A DNA stretch of 64,000 bases from Acidimicrobiaceae bacterium (GTDB lineage Bacteria; Actinomycetota; Acidimicrobiia; Acidimicrobiales; UBA8190): the NCBI GenBank assembly GCA_003151475.1, contig PLXQ01000033.1:46818-110817 (forward strand). Direction: 5' to 3'. The position numbers and the translations under genes are program-made. Below are positions 17,097-24,793 of this stretch, in pieces (position 1 is the stretch's first letter; each line of letters starts with the position of its first letter). Below the pieces are notes generated by a model, which saw only the letters and a list, made by a program, of their open reading frames with translations, did not search any database and had not been told where the DNA came from.

Positions 17097-18020
17097 GTGC
17101 GCATCTTGTCGTTGCTGCCGTCGGCCACCGAGATCGCCTACGCCCTCGGACTCGAGAGCTCGCTCGTCGCGGTGACCGCCGAATGCAACTTTCCCCCTGA
17201 CGCCTCTGACAAGCCGGCGGTGTCGTTCCCGACCATCGGGACCACCGCCGTTGGTACCACCGCCCCGGGCCCGCCGGTGACCAGGGCCGCCCAAGTAGAC
17301 GGCGCCGTGGCCACCTTGGTGGCGTCGGGGGAACCGCTCTACCGGCTCGACGAGGAGCTCATCCGGACACTCTCGCCCGAGCTGATCCTGGCCCAGGATC
17401 TCTGCCGGGTCTGCGCGGTGCCGTCGGGCGATGTGACCGCCGCCCTCGACCGGCTCGGGTGCCGAGCGACGGTCCTCTCGCTCGATCCGTCGACCCTCGA
17501 CGACGTGCTCGGCGCCGTCGCCGCCGTGGCCGAGGCGGCGGGCGTCGCCGAGCGTGGTCGGGCCTTGGTGGAGAGCCTCCGGGCCCGTATCGCCGAGGTC
17601 CGCCGGCTGACCGCCGGTGCCGACCGTCGGCGGGTGCTCGAGCTCGAATGGTCCGATCCCCCCTACGTCGGCGGCCACTGGGTGCCCGACATGGTGGAGG
17701 CGGCCGGGGCCACGGCGCTGCTGTCGCGGCCCGGAGTCCCCTCGGCCCGCCTGACATGGGACAGCGTCGCCGGCGCCGGGGCCGACGTGGTGGTCTTCGC
17801 CCCCTGCGGCTACGGCCTGGCCGACGCCGTGGCCGAAGGCGAGGCCCTGCTCGGCCGTCCCGAGATCAAAGACGTCGCCGAGGTGTGGGCGCTCGATGGC
17901 AGTGCCTACTTCTCCCGACCCGGTCCCCGAGTGGTCGACGGGGTGGAGCTATTGGCCTCGGTCCTTCACCCGCAGCTGGTGCCGCCCTCTCCTGCGGGGC
18001 GCGCCCTGCGCCTGCGCTGA
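17097..18020 (+). CDS. BtuF-like corrinoid/metal-chelate binding protein without signal peptide
   Basis: The start is a GTG at 17097 with GGAGGGA eight bases upstream, and the fold begins immediately (RILSLLPSATEIAYALGL), so no export signal exists. The 307-residue protein resembles the BtuF/FecB-like class III periplasmic-binding fold: an N-terminal domain with SLLPSATE and LDEELIRTLSPELILAQDLCRVCAVPSGDV, a long backbone helix (about 130-165), and a C-terminal domain with LEWSDPPYVGGHWVPDMVEAAGA and GADVVVFAPCGYGL. Cytosolic relatives are annotated as cobalamin-binding proteins of unknown role. No transporter or cobalamin gene is adjacent. Confidence 0.82.
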   Translation: MRILSLLPSATEIAYALGLESSLVAVTAECNFPPDASDKPAVSFPTIGTTAVGTTAPGPPVTRAAQVDGAVATLVASGEPLYRLDEELIRTLSPELILAQDLCRVCAVPSGDVTAALDRLGCRATVLSLDPSTLDDVLGAVAAVAEAAGVAERGRALVESLRARIAEVRRLTAGADRRRVLELEWSDPPYVGGHWVPDMVEAAGATALLSRPGVPSARLTWDSVAGAGADVVVFAPCGYGLADAVAEGEALLGRPEIKDVAEVWALDGSAYFSRPGPRVVDGVELLASVLHPQLVPPSPAGRALRLR

Positions 18021-18335
18021 TCAGAGGATGGAGAAGCCGGTGGCGCCCTCGACCGGCTCGTCGGTGACGTCGACCCGGGTGACCCGGGCCAGCGGCGGCC
18101 CCGTCCGGCACCAGTCGACGACGGCCTCCACCGCCTCGGCCGGACCCTCGAAGGCGGCCTCGACCCGGCCATCGGGCAGGTTACGGACCCAGCCGGTGAC
18201 ACCGGCCTCCCGGGCCCGGTACCGGCACGAGGCCCGAAAGCCCACGGCGTGGACCCGGCCGCTCACGAGGACACGCCGGCGGACGGTGGCGGCCGGGTCC
18301 GAGGCCCCGGCCCGGTCCGAGGCCCCGGCGCTCAC
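18021..18335 (-). CDS. acyP: acylphosphatase
   Basis: The protein is 104 residues. The start GTG at 18335 overlaps the stop of the upstream CDF gene as GTGA, which indicates translational coupling. After a 17-residue Ala/Asp-rich extension the acylphosphatase fold begins: VLVSGRVHAVGFRASCRYRA carries the catalytic Arg in the GRVHAVGFR loop, and GVTGWVRNLPDGRVEAAFEG carries the catalytic Asn in VRNLPDG. It hydrolyses carboxyl-phosphate bonds such as acetyl phosphate in the cytosol. Length and motif order are normal apart from the extension. Confidence 0.9.
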   Translation of the reverse strand: MSAGASDRAGASDPAATVRRRVLVSGRVHAVGFRASCRYRAREAGVTGWVRNLPDGRVEAAFEGPAEAVEAVVDWCRTGPPLARVTRVDVTDEPVEGATGFSIL

Positions 18336-19258
18336 CGGTGGGTGGGGGAGGCGTGCGCCGAGAGCGAATCCATGAGGCAGGGGTCCGATTCCTCGTCGGT
18401 GCAGCGTTCGCACTCGAGCTCGAGGGTGCAGTGGGCGATGGTGAAGGGCCCGGCCACGACCGCCTTCACCGTGTCCCCGATGGCCTGGGCCTCTTCGAGC
18501 GACGGATGGCCGACCACCATGACGTGGGCCGACAGCGCCCGGACCTCGCTGGAAATGCTCCAGACGTGGAGATCGTGGACCTCGGCCACGCCCGGAACGC
18601 TCACCATGGCCCCGGTCAGGGCGTCGAGATCGACGTCGGTGGGGGTCGACTCGAGCAGGACCCCGAGGCTGGCGGCGAGCAACCGGTAGGCCTGGACGAT
18701 GATCAGGACCCCCACGGCCAGAGAGGCGACGGGGTCGGCGAAGCGGAGATGGGCGTCGATCAGAATGAGCAGCCCGGCCACGGCCACCACCAGCGAGGCG
18801 GCGGCATCGGCCGTCATGTGGAGAGCGACGCTGCGCATGTTCAGGTCCCGTCCCCGCTCACGCAGGATCCAGGCCGCCAGCGCGTTCAAGGCGAAGGCCC
18901 CGAGGGCCACGCCCACCACGATGCCCCCCTCGACGGCTCGGGGGTGAAGCAGCCGCTGGACGCTGACCACCACGATGGCTGCGGTCACCGCGGCGATGAT
19001 GGCGGCGTTGCCCAGGGCGGCCAGGATGGTGCCCCGGTGGTAGCCGAAGGAGTGCTCGCGGCTCCGGGGGCGCAGCGCCCAGCGGACGGCCACCAGGGAC
19101 ATGGTTAGGCCGGCCACGTCGGTGATGTTGTGGCCGGCGTCGGCCAGGAGTCCCGATGAATGAGCCACCACACCGGCCACCAGCTGGCCCGCCGCCAGGG
19201 CGATATTCACGCCGAGCGTTACGGCCAGGCGCCGTGTTCGGCTGCTCCCTCGGCCCAT
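18332..19258 (-). CDS. cation diffusion facilitator (Zn2+/divalent metal exporter)
   Basis: The 308-residue protein from the ATG at 19258 belongs to the CDF family. It has six membrane helices. Helix 2 carries HNITDV and helix 5 carries HMTADAAAS, the paired His-x3-Asp metal site of Zn/Cd exporters (ZitB/CzcD branch). The C-terminal cytosolic ferredoxin-like domain (about 215-295) contains VPGVAEVHDLHVWSISSEVRALSAHVMV, and the tail has a Cys/His-rich segment (HCTLELECERCTDEESDPC) that may sense metal. It exports zinc or a similar ion by proton antiport. The downstream acylphosphatase overlaps its stop, so the two are probably one transcript. Confidence 0.92.
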   Translation of the reverse strand: MGRGSSRTRRLAVTLGVNIALAAGQLVAGVVAHSSGLLADAGHNITDVAGLTMSLVAVRWALRPRSREHSFGYHRGTILAALGNAAIIAAVTAAIVVVSVQRLLHPRAVEGGIVVGVALGAFALNALAAWILRERGRDLNMRSVALHMTADAAASLVVAVAGLLILIDAHLRFADPVASLAVGVLIIVQAYRLLAASLGVLLESTPTDVDLDALTGAMVSVPGVAEVHDLHVWSISSEVRALSAHVMVVGHPSLEEAQAIGDTVKAVVAGPFTIAHCTLELECERCTDEESDPCLMDSLSAHASPTHR

Positions 19259-19327
19259 AATCCGGCCCCGCCCCTCGTGTCGGTCCTGGTCACAGACTAC
19301 CGGCGCCATGGCCCGAAAGGCCCCCCG

Positions 19328-21148
19328 TCAGGCCGAGGGCCCGAACCAATAGCGGTCCGCCTCACCCGTCGCGTAACACGAGGCCAGGTGGTCGAACCAG
19401 CCCACGCTGTCGGCCAGCCCACCTTCTCGGAAGCGCTCGGTCCACAGTCTCCGGTGCTCGGAGACGACCCCGTCGAGCCGGCGGCCGAGAGCGGCCCGGT
19501 CAGATGACGCCACCGAAGCCAGGCTGCCGTCACCCGCCATCCGCAGCCGGGCGTCGTGACATGACAGCCGCAGTACCTCCACCGTGGCCCGGAGCTCGTC
19601 GAGAACGAGGCCGCCGTCAGGGCGACGGGGATCGGCGGCAGCCCCGCCCGCCACCACCTCGTCGAGAGCCGTCTCCACCGCGTCGAGGTCCCCGGCGGTG
19701 AGCCCCCGGGTGGCACCGCGGCCCACCCGCCACTGGGGTAGCAGCAGCGGAAAGACGAGGGCCGACATGTTCGGTACCTGCGGCGTCACCAGCCGGGGGA
19801 GCCGTCCGAGTCCCACCACGGCGGCCCCGAGGCTGCCGGCGCGGTCGTCGAAAGCGTGGACGTCGAGGGCGGTGGCCAGTTCCGGGAGACCGAAATCGGC
19901 ATGGGACTCGGCGCACCAGCTGAAGGCGGCGGCGCAGGCGAAGCCCGGTTCGCTCACCACCGGCTGCTGGTGATGTCCCATGTCACCCCAGTCGGTCGTC
20001 AGCATTCCCGTCGCCCCGTGGGCCGTTCCGGCGACGGCCGCCGCCCGGATGTTGCCGAGCATGTTTTCCACCCGACCGGAGAGCGACAGCCAGCTGGAGG
20101 TGCCCGGGCTCATCCAGAACGGCACACCGGCGGCGGCCAGCGCCTGGGCCCGCTCGGCGAAGGGATGGTTCTCCTCATACCCCCACTCACAGACCGTCAC
20201 CCCCTCAGCGACGCCGGCAAGCAGGGCGGGGTCACCGGCCAGGACGTCACCCCAGACCAATGGCGCCCGGTCGGCCATCACCGGCAGAGCCACCAGCCGC
20301 CGGAGCCAGTCGAGCCATTCCCCATGGCGTTCGGGAGCCAGTTCCCAGGGCTCGTCCAGCCCGATGTGGATCCGCCTGCTCTCAAGGACAGGGGCCAGCT
20401 GCCCCAGCAGGTCGCTCACCAAGGCGAAGGACCCGCTCTTGGCCGGATCGAGGGTCATCGGCGAACGCCGCACCCCGAAGACCCACTCGAAGCCTTCGGG
20501 CGCGATGGCCAGGGGCCGGTAGCGCTCGTGGCGCAGCCACCGTTCGAAGTGCCCGAGGGTGTTCTGATTGGCCACCAGCTCGATGCCGCGGGCCGCGCCG
20601 TAGCCGTCAATGGCACGCAGGTCGTCGGCCGTATAGGGGTCTGCGTCGCGCCAGACCTCTTCGTGTCCGGCATAGGCGAAGGTGTGCTCGGTGTAGAGCT
20701 GCAACTGGTTCAGCTTCCAACCGGCCAGCCGGTCGATCAGGCCGAAGAGCGTCTCCCGGCTGGGCACCCGGTCGCGCGCCACGTCGAGCATCACCCCCCG
20801 GACGGCGAAGTCGGGCCAGTCGAGGATCCGGCAGACGGGTAGGTCGCTCTGTCCCGGGCCGGCGGTGCCCGGGCCGGCGGTGCCCGGGCCGGCGGTGCCC
20901 GGGCCGGCGGGGCCGGTGCCGTCGAGAGAGGCCCAGTGGCGGAGCTGGGACAAGGTGGCCCGACCGTGGCGGGCGCCGGCGTCGTCGGCCGCCGTCAGCG
21001 CGATCCCGTCCTCGGCGATCTCCAGGTGGTAGCCCTCGGCCGCCAGGGAGCGGTCCCGGCTCTCGGTGACCACGCCGTCGGGGACCCAACGGCCATCGGG
21101 GGCCAGCGTGATCGCACGTGGCCGGGGGAGAAGGACCGGCCCGGTCAG
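19328..21148 (-). CDS. glycoside hydrolase family 20-like beta-hexosaminidase
   Basis: The encoded protein is about 606 residues. The barrel starts near residue 110 (FAVRGVMLDVARDRVPSRETLFGLIDRLAGWKLNQLQLYTEHTF), and the Asp-Glu pair typical of GH20 catalysis is at about 265-266 (RIHIGLDEPWEL). A cytosolic GH20 would release terminal N-acetylhexosamines. No signal peptide is seen. The first ATG/GTG in frame is at 21073, but the frame upstream continues a good GH20 N-terminal strand (TGPVLLPRPRAITLAPDG), so a CTG at 21148 that overlaps the preceding stop (CTGA) is proposed as start. Residues 80-99 are a Gly-Pro-Gly-Thr-Ala repeat linker. It is the last gene of a four-gene operon. Confidence 0.8.
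   Translation of the reverse strand: MTGPVLLPRPRAITLAPDGRWVPDGVVTESRDRSLAAEGYHLEIAEDGIALTAADDAGARHGRATLSQLRHWASLDGTGPAGPGTAGPGTAGPGTAGPGQSDLPVCRILDWPDFAVRGVMLDVARDRVPSRETLFGLIDRLAGWKLNQLQLYTEHTFAYAGHEEVWRDADPYTADDLRAIDGYGAARGIELVANQNTLGHFERWLRHERYRPLAIAPEGFEWVFGVRRSPMTLDPAKSGSFALVSDLLGQLAPVLESRRIHIGLDEPWELAPERHGEWLDWLRRLVALPVMADRAPLVWGDVLAGDPALLAGVAEGVTVCEWGYEENHPFAERAQALAAAGVPFWMSPGTSSWLSLSGRVENMLGNIRAAAVAGTAHGATGMLTTDWGDMGHHQQPVVSEPGFACAAAFSWCAESHADFGLPELATALDVHAFDDRAGSLGAAVVGLGRLPRLVTPQVPNMSALVFPLLLPQWRVGRGATRGLTAGDLDAVETALDEVVAGGAAADPRRPDGGLVLDELRATVEVLRLSCHDARLRMAGDGSLASVASSDRAALGRRLDGVVSEHRRLWTERFREGGLADSVGWFDHLASCYATGEADRYWFGPSA
20853..20912. repeat. four tandem 15-base repeats inside the GH20 gene
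   Basis: The unit CCCGGGCCGGCGGTG is present four times head to tail (20853-20867, 868-882, 883-897 and 898-912, the last with two changes). It encodes a Gly-Thr-Ala-Gly-Pro linker between the N-terminal GH20b-like domain and the catalytic barrel. Because the unit is a multiple of three, copy-number changes would leave the frame intact. Confidence 0.9.
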
Positions 21149-22083
21149 CTCCCGGGCCCCCAGGGCGCGTCGGCCCGCAGCCCCTGGCCCACCATCTCGG
21201 CCAGCTCGGTCCGCACCACGGGGAGATCATCGGCGTGGGTCACACCGATGCACCGCCCCGTTCCCTTGAGCACCCGGACCCGACCGACTCCCGTTCCGGG
21301 CGAGGCGGCGGCCGCCATTTCCCCCACCACTTCGGGCAGCAGGACCTCGGCGTCCGACGTGGGTGTCCCGGCCGGGACCGTCCCGTCGGGGGCGACGTCG
21401 GGATGGGCTTTCAGCACGGCGCTTTCGAGGACGGGCCAGATGGAGGCCGTGAATCCCCAGAGGTTCATCGACACCCGCGTATCGCCGGGCAGCTCCCTCG
21501 GCTCGAGCCCGTCGTCGGCGCTGAAGCGGCCGTCGTCGCCCAAGGTGACCTTCCGCCTCTCCACCAGGGCGCGCAACCAGCCGTCGTCGTCGGCCTCACA
21601 GGTGCCCCGCGTCACCGGGTCGCAGGAGACGACGGTGTCGCGCAATTGATACGAGACGAGCGCGTGGTCGCTGGCCGACGCCAGGTGCTCGGCCAACAGT
21701 CCCAGCGCGGGCACCCCGTAGATGTCGTCGGCATTGATCACGGCGAAGGGCCGGTCGCCCACCAACTGACGGGTCCCGAGCACGGCGTGGGCCGTCCCCA
21801 GGGGGAAGACCTGCCGGGCCAGGGAGATAGCCACCGACTCCGGCCAGCACCGGCGGACGTGATAGCTGATCGCCGGTCCCGAGAGCGGACCGAGGACGAG
21901 GACGATCTCACCGAAGCCGGCCCGACCAGCGTCGCCCGCGTTCAGGTCGATCACGGCTTCGCCGTGCAGGCCGACGGGGGCGAGAGGCTTGCAACCGCCG
22001 TAGCGCTTGGCCATCCCGGCGGCCAGCATCACGAGGACGGGCCGGCCCGGGCCACCGTCGCTCCCGGCCGTCAGCCCCCCCAT
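21145..22083 (-). CDS. sugar-type nucleotidyltransferase (GT-A fold)
   Basis: The protein is 312 residues from the ATG at 22083, which overlaps the 3' end of the upstream KAS III gene by 13 bases. The nucleotide-binding signature is VLVMLAAGMAKRYGGCKPLAPVG (residues about 16-38), close to the LAAGMGSRYGG-type family of uncharacterised nucleotidyltransferases. It is followed by GEAVIDLNAGDAGRAGFGEIVLVLG and the metal-binding Asp pair in FAVINADDIYG. The C-terminus (AEVLLPEVVGEM) has no acyltransferase repeats. Related enzymes join NTP and a sugar phosphate. The neighbouring GH20 suggests a hexosamine-containing substrate, but this is inference. Its stop overlaps the proposed start of the GH20 gene. 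Confidence 0.85.
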   Translation of the reverse strand: MGGLTAGSDGGPGRPVLVMLAAGMAKRYGGCKPLAPVGLHGEAVIDLNAGDAGRAGFGEIVLVLGPLSGPAISYHVRRCWPESVAISLARQVFPLGTAHAVLGTRQLVGDRPFAVINADDIYGVPALGLLAEHLASASDHALVSYQLRDTVVSCDPVTRGTCEADDDGWLRALVERRKVTLGDDGRFSADDGLEPRELPGDTRVSMNLWGFTASIWPVLESAVLKAHPDVAPDGTVPAGTPTSDAEVLLPEVVGEMAAAASPGTGVGRVRVLKGTGRCIGVTHADDLPVVRTELAEMVGQGLRADAPWGPGS

Positions 22084-22997
22084 CGCAGGACGGCGCTGGC
22101 CCAGGTCATGCCCCCACCGAAGCCCGACATCAGCACCAGCGCCCCCGGCTGGAGAAGCCCCGTCTCGAGGGCGTCGGCCATGGCCAGCGGAACCGACGCT
22201 GACGAGGTGTTCCCGTAGCGGTCGATGGTGACGACAGTCCGCTCCTCGGGGATCCCGAGCCGCTCCCGGGCGGCGGAGATGATCCGGGCGTTGGCCTGGT
22301 GGGGGATGAAGACGTCCACGTCCGACGGATCCATGCCGACCTGGGCGAGCGTCTTCACCGACGATTCCACCACGGCCCGCACGGCGTGGCGGAAGATCTC
22401 CTTGCCGTTCATATAGAGAAAGCCGCCGTGATCGCACTTGAGCAGGTGCCGGAGCGACCCGTCGGCCCCCAGGTCCCACGCCAGCAGCTCCCCGGGTCCG
22501 TCGGTGGCTTCGAGGACGACGGCTCCCGCTCCGTCTCCCACGATGACGGCCAGGCTCCGGTCGTCCCAGTCGGTGATCCGCGACAGCGTGTCGCTGCCGA
22601 TCACGAGTACCCGCTTCGAGCCGGCCAGCACCATCCCGTGGCCGGCCACCAGCGCGTAGACGAATCCCGAGCACGCCGCGTTCAGGTCGAAGGCCCCGGC
22701 CTGAAGTCCGAGCGCATCCTGGACGGTGGCCGAGGTGCCGGGCACGGTGGCGTCGGGCGTGGTGGTGGCGAGGACGAGCAGATCGATCTCGTCGGGCGAC
22801 CGCCCGGCCTTCTCAAGGGCGCGGCGGCCGGCCACGATGGCCAGCTCCGATGTGGTCCCACCGATATGCCGCTGCCGGATCCCGGTCCGTTCGGTGATCC
22901 AGGCGTCGCTCGTGTCGAGCCGGGCGGACAGGTCCTCGTTGGTCACGATCTTGTCGGGGACACAGATCCCCCAACCGCTGATGACGGCTCCCGGCAT
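22071..22997 (-). CDS. fabH: 3-oxoacyl-ACP synthase III-like enzyme (KAS III)
   Basis: The 308-residue thiolase-fold enzyme has the full KAS III triad: Cys109 in NAACSGF, His233 in IPHQANAR, and Asn263 in YGNTSSAS. It begins MPGAVISGWGICVPDKIVTNEDLSARLDTSDAWITERTGIRQRHIG and ends with MSGFGGGMTWASAVLRW, both typical. FabH condenses an acyl-CoA starter with malonyl-ACP. However, no fatty-acid synthesis gene (acpP, fabD, fabF) is nearby, and the gene sits three bases after a thiolase-like gene, so it may act in a specialised pathway instead of housekeeping lipid synthesis. The ATG at 22997 lies just downstream of the thiolase stop. Confidence 0.9.
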   Translation of the reverse strand: MPGAVISGWGICVPDKIVTNEDLSARLDTSDAWITERTGIRQRHIGGTTSELAIVAGRRALEKAGRSPDEIDLLVLATTTPDATVPGTSATVQDALGLQAGAFDLNAACSGFVYALVAGHGMVLAGSKRVLVIGSDTLSRITDWDDRSLAVIVGDGAGAVVLEATDGPGELLAWDLGADGSLRHLLKCDHGGFLYMNGKEIFRHAVRAVVESSVKTLAQVGMDPSDVDVFIPHQANARIISAARERLGIPEERTVVTIDRYGNTSSASVPLAMADALETGLLQPGALVLMSGFGGGMTWASAVLRWGG

Positions 22998-23000
22998 GGC

Positions 23001-24167
23001 TCAGGCCCCCTGGAGCACGTGGATGCCGACGACGGCGGCGTCGCCGGAGATGATCCCCCCGGTGTTCACGGCCATGGCGATCCGGGCCCCGAGACGTTGC
23101 CGTCCGATGGCCCGTCCGAGCAGCTGCTGCACCAGCTCGGCGATCTGGCACAGGCCCGTCGCCCCCAGGGGGTGACCCCGGGCCACCAGGCCCCCGCTCG
23201 GGTTCACGAAGACGGCCCGTCCGCCCATGTCGGTCTCCCCGGCCGCCGTGGCCGCGCCGGCGGTGCCGGCGGGGAAGAAGCCCAGTGACTCGAGGGCGTA
23301 GAGCTCCTCGGCGCTGGTGGCGTCGTGCAGCTCGATCACGTCGATATCGGTCGGCCCCACCCCGGCCTCTTTCCACGCGTCGGCCACCGTGTCCTCGAGC
23401 CGCTTGTGGTAGTCGAGATCACCGTTGCCCGACCGCAAGATGCTGGCCCGCACCCGCGGCGCCCCCCGGACGGGACCGGCCACGAGGACCGCAGCAGCGG
23501 CGCCGTCGGTGAAAGACGAGCACATCAACCGGGTGAGCGAACCGGCCACCACGGGCGCGGCCAGCACCTCCTCCACCGTCACCGGCGTCCTGAACTGCGC
23601 CAGGGGATTACGCGCCGCGCAGCGCCGGGCCTTGGCCGCCGCCGCCGCGATCTGATGCACGGTCGTCCCGAGCACATCGATCTGGTGGCGCACCCACCGC
23701 GCGTTCAGGCCCATCAGCACGCTGCCGGCATCGTTCTCGATGGTGGCCCGCAGCTGGGCCCGCTCGTCGGCCGGCAGTCCGTCTTCGATCCCGGCGATCG
23801 TCTGCTCCCGGTCGCCCGTCCACATCTTCTCGACACCGACGACGAGCACCGGTGACTGCCCGGCCCGGGCGCCCATCACGGCCACGTGCATGGCCGACGA
23901 ACCCCCGGCACAGGAATTGTCCACGTTCACGACCCCGGCGTTGCCGAGCCCCGCCTCGCGCAGCCACGACTGACCGCGGATGCACCCCTGGTTGTTCAAC
24001 CGGCCCCCGAGCGCATTGGCCATCACCACGAGACCCACGTCGCCGGGCGAGAGACCGGCATCGGCCAGCGCTTCCTTCACGGCCTGCCGGGCCAGAGCAT
24101 CGGGCGTCAGGTCGCGCCGGTCCATCGCTGTCATCCCCACCCCGACGATGCTCACCTCTTGCGTCAC
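23001..24167 (-). CDS. SCP2/lipid-transfer-type thiolase
   Basis: The protein is 388 residues from a GTG at 24167 with GAGGT just upstream. The nucleophile Cys86 sits in NVDNSCAGGSSAMHVA, and later His residues are His281 (ELHDATSAEELYALESLGFF) and His332 (VNPSGGLVARGHPLGATG). The C-terminal Cys-x-Gly of classical biosynthetic thiolases is absent and replaced by NTGGIISGDAA, which is characteristic of the SCP-x/lipid-transfer thiolases used in sterol side-chain and branched acyl-CoA metabolism. It is the promoter-proximal gene of the operon thiolase-FabH-nucleotidyltransferase-GH20. The exact substrate is unknown. Confidence 0.88.
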   Translation of the reverse strand: MTQEVSIVGVGMTAMDRRDLTPDALARQAVKEALADAGLSPGDVGLVVMANALGGRLNNQGCIRGQSWLREAGLGNAGVVNVDNSCAGGSSAMHVAVMGARAGQSPVLVVGVEKMWTGDREQTIAGIEDGLPADERAQLRATIENDAGSVLMGLNARWVRHQIDVLGTTVHQIAAAAAKARRCAARNPLAQFRTPVTVEEVLAAPVVAGSLTRLMCSSFTDGAAAAVLVAGPVRGAPRVRASILRSGNGDLDYHKRLEDTVADAWKEAGVGPTDIDVIELHDATSAEELYALESLGFFPAGTAGAATAAGETDMGGRAVFVNPSGGLVARGHPLGATGLCQIAELVQQLLGRAIGRQRLGARIAMAVNTGGIISGDAAVVGIHVLQGA

Positions 24168-24456
24168 AGCGACCTCATTTCGCGGGGGAGGGGGTGGGGA
24201 ACGTTACCGCCGTGGGCCCGAACCGCCGGACCCGCCCCTTACCGGTGCGAATTCTGCCCGCCGCTGTCTGTCGGTGACGACCACCCGAGCACAGCCCACG
24301 CCTGTCTCGTGCGTGGCCGGCGATTCGAAGGGCACCCGGCTCATGGTACCCGCAAGCCCGAGAGGGGCTCCGGAGGGTGGCGGCCATCCGTACCCCGCCG
24401 GAGGCTTCGGGTGGCACACCGCACGAAGGAGAGTCCGGCCACGGCACAATGGAGGT

Positions 24457-24780
24457 ATGCCCGAGTTGACCGAAGAGGAACGAAGCCAGCGATCGAAGGA
24501 TCTGAACGAGCTGATCGAGCTCATGCGCCCGGCCGTCCAGAGCGACGGTGGCGATCTGGCGCTCGTGGCCTTCGACGTCGATGCCGGCACGGTGGAAGTC
24601 CAGCTCCAAGGGGCCTGCAGCTCTTGTGCTATCTCGTCGGCCACCCTCCAGGGAGGGGTCGAACGGATCCTGCGCAGCCGCCTCGACTGGGTCACCGAGA
24701 TCTCCGGCGGGGTCGACGAGTCGGCCGACCCCTTCGAGAGCGCGGCCATGGGCCAGGGCGGCTACGTCCCCAAGTGGTGA
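24457..24780 (+). CDS. NifU C-terminal-type Fe-S scaffold protein
   Basis: The 107-residue protein is a single NifU-like (NFU) domain: LNELIELMRPAVQSDGGDLALVAFDVDAGTVEVQLQGACSSCAISSATLQGGVERILRSRL. The CxxC pair (GACSSCAIS) binds a transient [4Fe-4S] cluster for delivery to target enzymes. The C-terminus (GVDESADPFESAAMGQGGYVPKW) is an extension seen in actinobacterial members. The ATG at 24457 is oddly close to its only Shine-Dalgarno (GGAGGT directly adjacent), so initiation efficiency may be low or the true signal is the GAAGGAG 25 bases upstream. It is convergent with the acyl-CoA dehydrogenase gene (13 bases apart). Confidence 0.92.
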   Translation: MPELTEEERSQRSKDLNELIELMRPAVQSDGGDLALVAFDVDAGTVEVQLQGACSSCAISSATLQGGVERILRSRLDWVTEISGGVDESADPFESAAMGQGGYVPKW

Positions 24781-24793
24781 CGGTCCGGCCGCT

